Origin: Patescibacteria group bacterium UBA5532
Lineage (GTDB): Bacteria > Patescibacteriota > Gracilibacteria > BD1-5 > UBA2023
NCBI GenBank assembly: GCA_002426885.1
Contig: DINU01000015.1
Location: 1 to 39,626, forward strand
DNA: 39,626 nucleotides
Direction: 5' to 3'
Shown one piece after another: positions 31,824 through 39,585 of this stretch. The position numbers were made by a program, and so were the translations under genes. Under the pieces are notes generated by a model, which did not search any database, was not told the origin of the DNA, and saw only the letters and a list, made by a program, of their open reading frames with translations. Within the stretch, counting starts at the first letter, position 1. Every line of letters begins with the position of its first letter.

Positions 31824-31835
31824 AAATTTTGTCAA
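31808..31835 (-). promoter_or_regulatory. Promoter toward basic peptide ORF
   Basis: Minus strand TTGACA (31835-31830), 16-bp spacer, TAATAT (31813-31808). It overlaps the rightward promoter, with each -10 inside the other's spacer. Confidence 0.5.
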
Positions 31836-32179
31836 ATTTTTTTTTATTTTCTTAATATGTAATATCTATACTCACGAACTATCTATAGGCTCTTCTGTCA
31901 TAAGCCGAACCAAATTTGCTTATTCCTGTGCGTCTCGATCTCCAGAATCGCAAGTCACTTCATGACTATATCACTAGAGGGATACGGAGTATCCCTCCTT
32001 CACATGTTTCGGGGATTTTCATTGGGAAATGATTCCTATTTTCCACACTTTCACTGCGCGAAGAGTCATCTTGAGAAATAGAATTTATTCCATATACTGC
32101 AGTCGCGATACTGGAATATGGCGGAGAATATTTTGATACCATTTTTCAGTATACGAAAAATATTTCTTAATTTTCCTCT
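31824..32179 (+). promoter_or_regulatory. Long structured leader upstream of pyrB
   Basis: About 350 nt without a convincing gene. Two structures stand out: a closing stem GTCATAAG (31897-31904) with CTTCATGAC (31958-31966) around inner CGAT/ATCG and TTGC/GCAA pairings, and a perfect hairpin GAGGGATAC-GGA-GTATCCCTC (31977-31997). It does not match a PyrR-binding loop or another riboswitch I know. A 58-codon minus-strand frame (32142 to 31966, MVSKYSPPYSSIATAVYG...) crosses the same region and cannot be excluded. Confidence 0.4.
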
Positions 32180-33085
32180 ATGATCCATATTCTTTCTGCG
32201 AAGCAATTCGATCGAGCTGAGCTCGAGTACCTCATGAAACGTGCTCAGGAAATGGATACGATCTTCCAGTCAGGTGGGACAGACATGCTTCATCATCAGA
32301 TTCTTGCGACGCTTTTCTACGAGCCATCGACGCGGACACGACTCTCTTTCGAGACAGCGATGCTCCGACTCGGGGGACAGATCATCTCGGAGACAGATGT
32401 CACATTCTCGAGTCAGTCAAAAGGGGAAATCCTCGCTGATACGACACGAATTATCGCAGGGTATGCAGATATCATAGCGATCCGGTCGAAGAATGTCGGC
32501 GATGCGAGAATCGCGAGTGAGTTTTCTTCTGTTCCAGTGATAAATGCATGAGATGGATCTGGAGAACATCCGACGCAGGCACTCCTCGATCTCTACACGA
32601 TCATGAAGGATTTTCCAGAAGTTCTGAATGATGCCCCGCTTCGTGTGACATTCGTCGGGGATCTTCGCTACGGTCGGACAGTCCACTCACTTTCTCTTCT
32701 TCTGCGGAATTTTCCGAATATTTCTCTGCGTTTTATCTCGCCCGATATTCTCGCACTTCCGGAAGAATACCGCATGCAGAATGACTTCCAGGATGAGGCA
32801 CTCACGGATGAAATTCTCACGACGAGCGATGTCATCTACATGACACGTGTCCAGAAAGAGCGTTTTCCAGATGTGGAATCCTATAATGCCGTGAAAGATC
32901 GTTTTCTCTTCGATGGGAAAACCGTCGCGAAAATGCAGGAAAAAGCGATCCTCATGCATCCACTTCCACGTGTAAATGAGATCGCACTCGAGATCGATAC
33001 ACTTCCGCAGGCTCGATATTTTGAACAGGCGAAAAATGGCGTCCCGATGCGGATGGCACTGATCGCATACTGTCTCGGAAAGTAG
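32180..33085 (+). CDS. pyrB: Aspartate carbamoyltransferase catalytic subunit
   Basis: 301-aa ATCase, the first committed step of pyrimidine synthesis (carbamoyl phosphate plus aspartate). Seen: FYEPSTRTRLSFETAMLRLG (carbamoyl-phosphate loop), SKGEILADTTRII, INAGDGSGEHPTQALLDLY with both a TGA-Gly and the HPTQ motif, VGDLRYGRTVHSL, YMTRVQKERF and MHPLPRVNEI (aspartate side). Length is normal. Regulatory PyrI and other pyr genes are not beside it. ATG 32180 lacks a Shine-Dalgarno sequence and follows a long leader. Confidence 0.97.
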
Positions 33086-33391
33086 CTATTCCAGAAGAGA
33101 AAACCTCCCTATTCACAGAATACGGAGGTTTTTTATTTTTCTATTTTCCCAGAGAAAACCCCGAGAAAACGAAGCGAAGCCTGGTCATGAAATTCACGTG
33201 GCAGAATGAAGCAAAAGCTCGAATTCAAAAAATGAGTCTGAAAAATGTATCCCTGTTATTGTCTCGCGCGAGCAGGAGTCAGTGCTTGTGACTGAATCAA
33301 GGACCGAATTGTAATGTATAAATCAAATACATGAAGAAGCACACGCCTGCAAAACTTATAGCCAAGCGGTGTAGCAAAGGAAAAGTAAATC
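33086..33391. other. Convergent gap pyrB / hydrolase
   Basis: 306 nt. It holds the pyrB terminator (33100-33134) and then no gene. CTCGCGCGAGCAGGAGTC near 33265 resembles a repeat also seen near 22311. AGCCAAGCGG near 33361 looks like a tRNA D-arm, but no cloverleaf forms. Confidence 0.5.
33100..33134. terminator. Intrinsic terminator after pyrB
   Basis: AAAACCTCC / GGAGGTTTT arms, extended by TATTC / GAATA with one C-C mismatch, then a T-run. Confidence 0.85.
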
Positions 33392-34183
33392 TTATTCAAG
33401 GACCTTCGCTATCTCACGCCGATAATCTGGATTATCGACCAGATTCGCATGTCCATGTCATTCCAGCGTGATAAATCTATCTCCTGACTTAAACTCTTTT
33501 TCGAGCTTCAGCGATGAGTCGTGGTACGTCGTCTGATCCTCTGTCCCATGAAACATGACGACCGGCATAGTGCACTGCTTCAGATACGCATGTGTCGTGA
33601 GCCGGTATCTGAGGAGAAAAGTCGGAACGAAAGGAAATCTCCGCTTCATCAGATCCACCATGCTATAATACGGCGCCTGAAGGATCAGAAGTCGCGGATG
33701 ATTTTCTGAAGCGAGCTTCGTGGCGAGTGCGGTCCCGATCGAGTATCCCGAGATGATGATCGTATCTTCTGTGTATCGTTTTTTCAGAGTATCATATACG
33801 ATCTGATTATCACGAAAAAGCTGTTCTTCACTCGAGATCGTCCCCTCACTTTTCCCATACCCTCTGTAATCCAGAAGGAAAATATCGTAGTCTAGAGCCG
33901 TGAAGAAATCTGCCACCCCATGCAGTAGACCGAGATAATCAGCATTTCCATGGAGGTAAAAGATGAGTCCTTTCGGATTTTTCGCCTTGGCGAGGACACC
34001 GTTCAAGATCACTCCATCAGAGGACGCTATATTCAGTTCTTCGATATTTTCCCCGGATCAGAACCGATACGCTTTATCGAGTTTTTTTGGGACAAAAAGG
34101 ATTTTCTCCTGAAACAGGAAGAGGAGTCCGCAGATGAGGGCATAGATCCCGAATACCGTGATCGCTGTGTAAAAGATAGTCAT
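33392..34183 (-). CDS. Membrane-anchored alpha/beta hydrolase
   Basis: 263-aa protein. N-terminal hydrophobic anchor MTIFYTAITVFGIYALICGL followed by FVPKKLDKAYRF, then an alpha/beta-hydrolase domain: oxyanion region FYLHGNADYLG, DYRGYGKSEGT, nucleophile elbow GYSIGTA (Ser), acid in FHGTEDQTT, His in GHGHANLVD. Arrangement and the HGNA/DYRGYG pattern match the YqiA/BEM46-like bacterial family (often annotated phospholipase or carboxylesterase). Substrate unknown. The Gly before HGHAN is TGA. Start ATG 34183; TAA 33392-33394. Confidence 0.88.
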
Positions 34184-34255
34184 CGAATATCGATACAATA
34201 TACTCCTCTGGATTATATAATATTTCTGAGAAATGAGAAAAGAATCAGTAAAGAA

Positions 34256-34684
34256 TTATGATGCTCCGATCGATCTCAGATGCGCAATGAGGGCATTTCT
34301 CGTGCCTTCGTGCAGATCGTAGGATCAGTAATCTCGCGGATCGATCCATACATATTGATCATGATCACGACTGAGAGTCACTCTCTCACTCTCGGATCTG
34401 CAGAGGAAAAAGATACCGACGATCTGCCATGACTCACCCCTGACGACGGGATGCCACTCATCGATATGAAATGGCGCACCGATCGTCACGGAGAGCCCAG
34501 TCTCTTCCTGTACTTCTCTGTGTAAAGCAGTGTCAAAACGTTCCCCTGGAATGATTCGACCACCGGGAATATCGAATTTCCCAGGATTGACACCATCTTC
34601 GTATTCCGTCGATTCCCTGAGAATCAGCATTTTTCCATTATGTATGATACAGGCTTTTACTGCAGTGAAGAGCTTTATTTGCAT
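34256..34684 (-). CDS. Nudix hydrolase
   Basis: 142-aa Nudix-fold protein cleaving nucleoside diphosphate-X compounds. The Nudix box is complete: GGRIIPGERFDTALHREVQEETGL (G, E, REVxEExG in place). N-terminal KLFTAVKACIIHNGKMLILRE and later QIVGIFFLCRSE fit the family. The real end lies past a TGA-Gly (DPRDY-G-SYDLHEG) at TAA 34256-34258. Start ATG 34684; a GTG seven codons upstream is less likely because a promoter precedes. Substrate cannot be predicted. Confidence 0.92.
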
Positions 34685-34729
34685 AGGAACTGCGTGAGAG
34701 AACACGACCTACGTATTCTTTTCCCTCGA

Positions 34730-34757
34730 ATGATACAGGATATCTGCATGAAATCAA
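34730..34757 (-). promoter_or_regulatory. Promoter of Nudix gene
   Basis: Minus strand TTGATT (34757-34752), 16-bp spacer, TATCAT (34735-34730). Confidence 0.6.
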
Positions 34758-34776
34758 ACACACCAGCCGTCCAGTA

Positions 34777-36081
34777 TTATCTTCGATTATAGAGCATATA
34801 AATCCAGGAAACGAGCTCTCATCGAGGAATCGGTGTATTTGGATTCATAGTGCTTATCTCATCCTCGAGATAGGTATATCCTGTCAGTCGGAGAATGCGC
34901 GAGAGAATCAGGCGTGCTTCAGAATGTGTCAGAGAAGATGACGGAGAAAAATACCCATTATTTCCACGCATAAGTCCGAGGCCGCACATCTTGTAGACCG
35001 ACGACGCGAGAGATGAATCGAAGGAGTATTCATCACGGAAAGCACTGGAACAATTGACAGTCTCATAAATACTATTTCCATTATTGAAGAGCTGGACCGT
35101 CGCGATGAACATTTTCGTCGATTCCTGACGAGAGATAGAATCACCTGGACGGAAAAGATCTCTCGATATCGACGTGAGTCCATTATTATATGCGAATGTA
35201 TATGGATCAGTCGAGTAATACGAAGAAGACGAAGACGAAGACGAAGTCGTACAGAGATCCGATCGCCATGTACAGTCTGTCCCTCGAAGCATACGAGAAC
35301 CATCAGAACAGTATCGAATCTCTGATGAACAGATCGATGGCATCTCTATACAGGCTCCATAGTAGAGGATCGTCGCATTTGCAGTGTTGGCACGACAAGC
35401 ATTCTGATAGGTCTGTGAAGTCGGACATGAGTTCCCAGTACACGAGCCACTTCGTGCACAGACTGGGACATACTCACTGGTACAGGAAGGACAGAGATCC
35501 GATCGCCATGTACAGTCCGCATCGCGCTTCATGACGGATCCATCGGCACAATACCGAGCTTCCTGTGTGCATGTATACGTCTGACCACAGGTCCAGTATC
35601 CATTCTGATAGCTACATGATGACTGACAGGCACCATTCGAGAGATACGACGCTCCTGCCTTCTGGAGATAACACATATTCATATATGTCTGGGAAATATT
35701 CTGAGAACAATACCCTCCCGAACATGTGTATGTCTGACCACAGACAGGGAAATATTCATTCGTGCAGGTCGTCGAAGAAGACGAGCAGAGATCGGATCGC
35801 CATGTACAGTCTGCATCACGAGGCATAGCCGATCCATTGCTACAGTATCGCAGTTCCTTCGTACACACAGAAGAATAATTCGAAGTGGAACATGTTCCAT
35901 TATAGTAGCTCCATTCATCACAGGTGCGCCCACCTATTGTACAGGTTCCGACACCATTCGAGAGTGTGTATCTTCCGCCATCATTCACACATTTATCTGA
36001 GGTGATACTTGCGAATGCAGAGGAAAAATTTCCGAGAAGAATCCCGAAGAATACAGAGAAAAGAAGGAAGAACTTATACAT
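34777..36081 (-). CDS. Secreted Cys-rich protein with Kazal-like and SLH-like domains
   Basis: 434-aa exported protein. Signal peptide 1-25 (MYKFFLLFSVFFGILLGNFS). Three copies of a 22-residue Cys module, RYC(S/A)(N/D)GSxMxR..DCTWRSDLC, at about 78-99, 176-197 and 256-277. Two Kazal-like segments lie between them: 106-152 (EYFPVCG ... YMNMCYLQKAGASYL ... GAC) and 201-244 (EYVPVCA ... YQNACRANTANA ... GAC). Both show the C-x-PVC and Y-x-N-x-C core of Kazal serine-protease inhibitors. A Ser run (279-287) leads to a C-terminal half resembling S-layer-homology repeats (YTFAYNNGLTS, FRPGDSISRQESTKMF, YFSPSSSLTHSEARLIL). It could anchor at the wall and expose inhibitor-like domains. Only one internal TGA, near the end; stop TAA 34777. 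Confidence 0.82.
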
Positions 36082-36102
36082 AGAAGAAATTATGATACGC
36101 GA

Positions 36103-36130
36103 ACTATACGAGAAATATCATAAAACACAA
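36103..36130 (-). promoter_or_regulatory. Promoter of Kazal/SLH-like gene
   Basis: Minus strand TTGTGT (36130-36125), 16-bp spacer, TATAGT (36108-36103). It lies just after the bL33 terminator. Confidence 0.6.
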
Positions 36131-36144
36131 GTAAAAAAATCCGA

Positions 36145-36171
36145 AGAAAAAATCCCTCAGCGAGGGATTTC
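36145..36171 (-). terminator. Intrinsic terminator after rpmG
   Basis: AAATCCCTC-GCT-GAGGGATTT on the minus strand followed by T-rich sequence, 10 nt after the bL33 stop. Confidence 0.85.
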
Positions 36172-36180
36172 TAGAAATGC

Positions 36181-36351
36181 TTATTTTACATCACGGAATG
36201 TGAACTTCACATGTTTTCGAAGTTTTTTATCGTACTTCATGAGCTCGAGCTTCTGTCACTGAGGAAGATTTTTCTTCTGGATTGCTTTCACGTACTGATT
36301 CAGTCCGCTTTCAGATTTTCCGATTTGGTAGGTGCGTTTTCCTTTTGCCAT
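36181..36351 (-). CDS. rpmG: Ribosomal protein bL33
   Basis: 56-aa protein missed by simple ORF searches because of one TGA. It starts MAKGKRTYQIGKSES and ends with QKLELMKYDKKLRKHVKFTF, matching the (E/K)LELKKYDPxxRKHV end of bL33. The middle is divergent and has no zinc-binding Cys pairs, so it is the Cys-free form. The gene has its own promoter and terminator. Confidence 0.85.
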
Positions 36352-36379
36352 AGTAAAATTGAAGAGAGTAAACGAGAGT

Positions 36380-36406
36380 AGTATAGGGAATTTTATTTTT
36401 TCGCAA
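36380..36406 (-). promoter_or_regulatory. Promoter of rpmG
   Basis: Minus strand TTGCGA (36406-36401), 15-bp spacer, TATACT (36385-36380). Confidence 0.5.
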
Positions 36407-36413
36407 GTTTTTC

Positions 36414-36442
36414 TTGTACATTTTGGGGATTTTCCCTATAGT
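36414..36442 (+). promoter_or_regulatory. Promoter of obg
   Basis: TTGTAC (36414-36419), 17-bp spacer, TATAGT (36437-36442). A second -10, TATAAT at 36451-36456, lies 7 nt before the ATG without a good -35. Confidence 0.5.
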
Positions 36443-36463
36443 ATTGCTCGTATAATTTTTTTT

Positions 36464-37828
36464 ATGTTTGTCGACGAAGCAATAGTGACGTTCCGCGCGG
36501 GAAAATGATGAGATGGCACGGTCTCATGGAGACGAGAGAAATACATACCGAACGGCGGTCCCTATGGATGAGATGGCGGAAGTGGTGGAAATATCATCCT
36601 TCGTGTCAATGAAAATATCAACACACTTTCGGATTTCCGTCATAAAAAAGCGATCCGCGCCGAAGATGGAGAGCGAGGCGGGACGAAAGTCATGGCTGGG
36701 CGGTCTGGGACGGATCATATTATCGAGGTTCCGCTTGGGACGATCGTATCAGACCCCGAGACGAACGAGTGTGTTATCGACCTCGACACACTCGGACAAG
36801 AATTCGTTCTCTGTCGCGGAGGGCGATGAGGATTTGGAAATGCACACTTCTCTTCCTCGACGCGGCAGGCTCCACATTTTGCAGAGCTCGGCGATGTCTG
36901 AGAGGAGAAGGTCGTCCGTCTCGAGCTGAAGCTCGTCGCTGATGTCGGGATTATCGGATTTCCGAATGCAGGAAAATCGACACTGATCCAGTCGGTGACG
37001 AATGTCCGACCGAAAATCGCGGATTATCCCTTTACCACGCTGGTACCGAATCTCGGTGTCATGGAATATAAGGAGCGTGCGCTGGTGCTCGAAGATGTGC
37101 CGGGACTCATCCCATGAGCAAGTACCGGAAAATGACTCGGGATACAATTCCTGAAGCATATCGATCGGACGCGAATTCTCGTCCATCTGATCGATGGATC
37201 ACTCGAGGAATCGGCGATTATCGAGTCGTATACACTGATCCGAAAAGAGCTCCAGTCATGGTCAGAAGAGCTCGCCGAGAAGCCAGAGATCGTCGTCCTC
37301 TCGAAGATGGATCTCGTCGATGAGGCAGACTGGGAGTCGAAGAAACATGCAGTCGCGAAGAAGATTTTCCCTGGGAAAAAGAAAGGGGAAATATTCGCCA
37401 TATCTGCTGGAGCCTATATCGGGCTCGACGCGCTGAAGGATGCGATCATCCGCAGTATTCCGACCAAGATCGAGCCTCCAGAGACACCGCAAGAATATGT
37501 ACGCGTCTATGATCTGAAGAAAAATACGGAAGATCCGCATGATTATACCCTGACGCAGATTGATACGAATACTTTTCTCGTGACAGGAAAAAGAATAGAA
37601 GAAATCGTCCGTATGACAGATATGCGCTATCCTGATGCCGTCGGGCGCGTCTATGATATCATGGAAAAAGTCGGCATCACACGAAAAGTCGAGAAAACTA
37701 TTTCTCAGGAAGTGCTGAACGATGGATCTGGATTCTATGAATGAACGCCTGATCGAGAGATCCCTGTCGTGATGATCGCTGGGAAGAAGTTTCCACTTGA
37801 GGGAGTGATATTCTTCGGGAAGAAGTAA
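36464..37828 (+). CDS. obg: Ribosome-assembly GTPase Obg/CgtA
   Basis: 454-aa GTPase acting in 50S assembly. Obg domain (1-157) with the Gly-rich core FRAGKGGDGTVSWRREKY and GGPYGGDGGSGGNI; here TGA-TGA encodes the double Gly of KGGDG, and RGGRGGFGNAHF is also TGA-coded. G domain: G1 GFPNAGKST, switch I DYPFTTL, G3 DVPGLI, G4 SKMD, SAGAYIGLD. The C-terminal OCT domain includes VTGKRIEEIVRMTD, GTPDREIPVVMIAGKKF. Under the standard code this is one of the most fragmented genes here. ATG 36464; stop TAA 37826-37828. Confidence 0.96.
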
Positions 37829-37848
37829 AAATAAGCCAAAGGCTTTTT
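37827..37848 (+). terminator. Intrinsic terminator after obg
   Basis: AAGCC-AAA-GGCTT hairpin followed by T5; it overlaps the TAA. Confidence 0.7.
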
Positions 37849-38101
37849 ATTGCCTCGCAAAGATGGGAATCCACGCCTGTGAATAACTCACAGGTCGCAT
37901 CCTGAGAGAGGAACAAAAAAACCCGAAACGTGGATTCCGGATAAACATGGAGTGATACTAGATATCATGATCTCGAGCGTCAGGAATCCACACCCGCGAA
38001 TGAATCTCGCACTTGCATCTTCGAGAAGATGTCAAAAAACGAACCATCGGTTTTTTCATTTTTCTGAATGCAGTCCAAAAGTGAGATGAATCTACCAAGC
38101 C
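37849..38101. repeat. Gene-free gap with GGAATCCAC repeat units
   Basis: Convergent gap between obg and ppa. GGAATCCACGCCTGTGAAT (from 37866) and GGAATCCACACCCGCGAAT (from 37983) are two direct copies; the first contains a CCTGTGA/TCACAGG hairpin. An inverted core GTGGATTCC lies near 37932. A further partial copy, AGGAATCCATAC, is near 22319 between TspO and hsp20. Probably a small dispersed intergenic repeat. Confidence 0.5.
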
Positions 38102-38131
38102 AAAAAAATGTACGCCCGAGCGTACATTTTT
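38102..38131. terminator. Bidirectional terminator obg/ppa
   Basis: ATGTACGC-CCGA-GCGTACAT with A-run and T-run on the two sides, 20 nt from the ppa stop. Confidence 0.9.
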
Positions 38132-38151
38132 CTTTTTTTTATATCGAGAAG

Positions 38152-38739
38152 CTAATCCTGGAACTTCGGAAGATACTCCGTGATATATCGCTCGCGACAC
38201 TCGTGAATAATCCGGACCGCTTCATCGACATCGAAGAATCCCTGTACATGACATGTTCCGGGTTTTTTCAGATCTTTATAGTGCTCCCAGAAGTAGGTCG
38301 TCTCCTTCTCCCAATATTCTCCGAGCTCATGATAGCTCGTGATATGATCCATGCGTTTGTCATCTGCGAGGACACCGATCACTTTATCATCGACTTCTCC
38401 TCCATCATCGAACTTCATCAGTCCGATGATGCGGACTTCGACGAGCGATCCAGGGATCAGTGCTTCTGTGACGCCGACGATCTCGACATCGAGCGGATCA
38501 CCATCGAGATCCCACGTCATCGGAATCGCTCCATACGCGAATGGATACGAAAGCGAAGAGAAACCGACGCGATCGAGCTTCAGCTGTCCCGACTCGGTGA
38601 TAATCTCGTATTTATTGATCGTGTGGGTATTCGTCTCGACGATCGCATGAAGACGGAGACTCGCTTCATCCGCGAACGCCGGAAGTGTGTGAAGAAGATT
38701 GAGCATGTACTTGCTCGGAGCATGATCGATATTTGCCAT
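38152..38739 (-). CDS. ppa: Inorganic pyrophosphatase (family I)
   Basis: 195-aa soluble pyrophosphatase that pulls biosynthetic reactions forward. Signature YGAIPMTWDLDGDPLDVEIVG holds the metal-binding Asp cluster; later KVIGVLADDKRMDHI, FFEHYKDLKK-like FWEHYKDLKKPGTC. The N-terminus lacks the usual E-I-P-x-G-S context but has IVETNTHTINKYEI, the normal substrate-lysine region. All 13 Gly are GGN; no TGA. ATG 38739 follows a clear promoter. Confidence 0.95.
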   Translation of the reverse strand: MANIDHAPSKYMLNLLHTLPAFADEASLRLHAIVETNTHTINKYEIITESGQLKLDRVGFSSLSYPFAYGAIPMTWDLDGDPLDVEIVGVTEALIPGSLVEVRIIGLMKFDDGGEVDDKVIGVLADDKRMDHITSYHELGEYWEKETTYFWEHYKDLKKPGTCHVQGFFDVDEAVRIIHECRERYITEYLPKFQD

Positions 38740-38765
38740 GAGAGTGAGTTAAGAAAGCAGAGTCG

Positions 38766-38793
38766 AGTATATCGGAAGCGGGGAAAAAAGCAA
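38766..38793 (-). promoter_or_regulatory. Promoter of ppa
   Basis: Minus strand TTGCTT (38793-38788), 16-bp spacer, TATACT (38771-38766). The -35 overlaps the upstream gene's terminator. Confidence 0.65.
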
Positions 38794-38814
38794 TGTTTCA
38801 TGTGACACATTGCT
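38784..38814 (-). terminator. Terminator of the upstream unknown gene
   Basis: AGCAATGT / ACATTGCT 8-bp stem, followed on the minus strand by T6. It contains the -35 box of ppa. Confidence 0.75.
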
Positions 38815-38839
38815 CAGGGTATTATATCCAAATCGAGTT

Positions 38840-39244
38840 TTATGCTCACTGACCTCTTACAAAGTCTTCTACATCTCGTAGAAATTTATCTATACTATAC
38901 TTCCCAGGTGTTGTCTCATTTTGCATCTCAGCGATAGAGGGCGTGTGCTTCAGTCCTGTTTTAAGATCATATCCTCATGCTCGTGCTAAACTAAGAATCT
39001 CATAGTATCTCTTGGATGTACACTCCAACACAATAAGAACTGTATTATATATTTTTTCCTCTATCTCTCCTACAGATCAAGCCTCTGGCTCCAGACCCAA
39101 CTGACGTGATTGTTCCAATCCCTGAAATCATTCTCAGTCCAATATGTCCAAAATAGTCTGCAAATATCTATGAACGCTTTCCTCTGTTTCAGGATTATTA
39201 CGCCATAAATCTGGACGCAGGGAAATGTCTTGTACTTCAGTCAT
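38840..39244 (-). CDS. Unknown 134-aa protein
   Basis: Not recognised. It begins MTEVQDISLRPDLWRNNPET, followed by EESVHRYLQTILDIL, and ends DVEDFVRGQGA-TAA. Five or more TGA-Gly, so under the standard code the gene disappears. Predicted mainly helical, no signal peptide or membrane span. Codon use resembles the accessory region at 17.6-19.8 kb and the 640-aa gene more than the core genes. Start ATG 39244, 54 nt after the stop of the next unknown gene; terminator at 38784-38814. Confidence 0.7.
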
Positions 39245-39298
39245 AGTTAAAATTTAAGAAGTAAAAAAATATTTGTGAACCGCCTACTTTTGTGTTTT

Positions 39299-39550
39299 TT
39301 ATTTTCGTTTTCTTTGCATTTCTAGTCGTTGTCTCCAAGATGCCGTCTCTTGTTCATAAAAATATGTTCTTGCTTCATCCTGTAACACTTCCGAGAGTTT
39401 ATTTACATACATTTCTATTAGCCTCCTAGCCTGAGCTAATCCAGTATCATTACCCATTCTTGTGCTATTGTTCAGTTGCCTTGTAAGATTATTCTCATGT
39501 TGTGGTATTCTATTATAGTAAACTAACTTGAATAACACAGTAATATTCAT
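39299..39550 (-). CDS. Unknown 83-aa helical protein
   Basis: Not recognised. MNITVLFKLVYYNRIPQHEN, then a charged helix (ARRLIEMYVNKLSEVLQDEA, ASWRQRLEMQRKRK). No TGA; it ends at a genuine TAA (39299-39301). Probably in one unit with the following 134-aa gene. Its ATG touches a set of inverted repeats shared with the divergent gene at 39586. Confidence 0.6.
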   Translation of the reverse strand: MNITVLFKLVYYNRIPQHENNLTRQLNNSTRMGNDTGLAQARRLIEMYVNKLSEVLQDEARTYFYEQETASWRQRLEMQRKRK

Positions 39551-39579
39551 ATACTTATCGTAAGTATTTTTTTACGATA
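39551..39579. promoter_or_regulatory. Overlapping inverted repeats in divergent promoter region
   Basis: ATACTTA-TCG-TAAGTAT (39551-39567) and TATCGTAA ... TTACGATA (39556-39563 with 39572-39579) are perfect dyads sharing an arm, in the 35 bp between two divergent starts. Operator-like. Confidence 0.5.
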
Positions 39580-39585
39580 TATTCT

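Noticed and set aside
31860..32170. RNase P RNA or tmRNA between recJ and pyrB
   Set aside because: CGGCTTAT and ACAGAA strings occur on the minus strand but in the wrong order, and no P4 partner (GAGGAAAGTC) or tmRNA tRNA-like end is present.
33350..33395. tRNA-like D-arm AGCCAAGCGG
   Set aside because: No anticodon or T-arm follows and acceptor ends do not pair.
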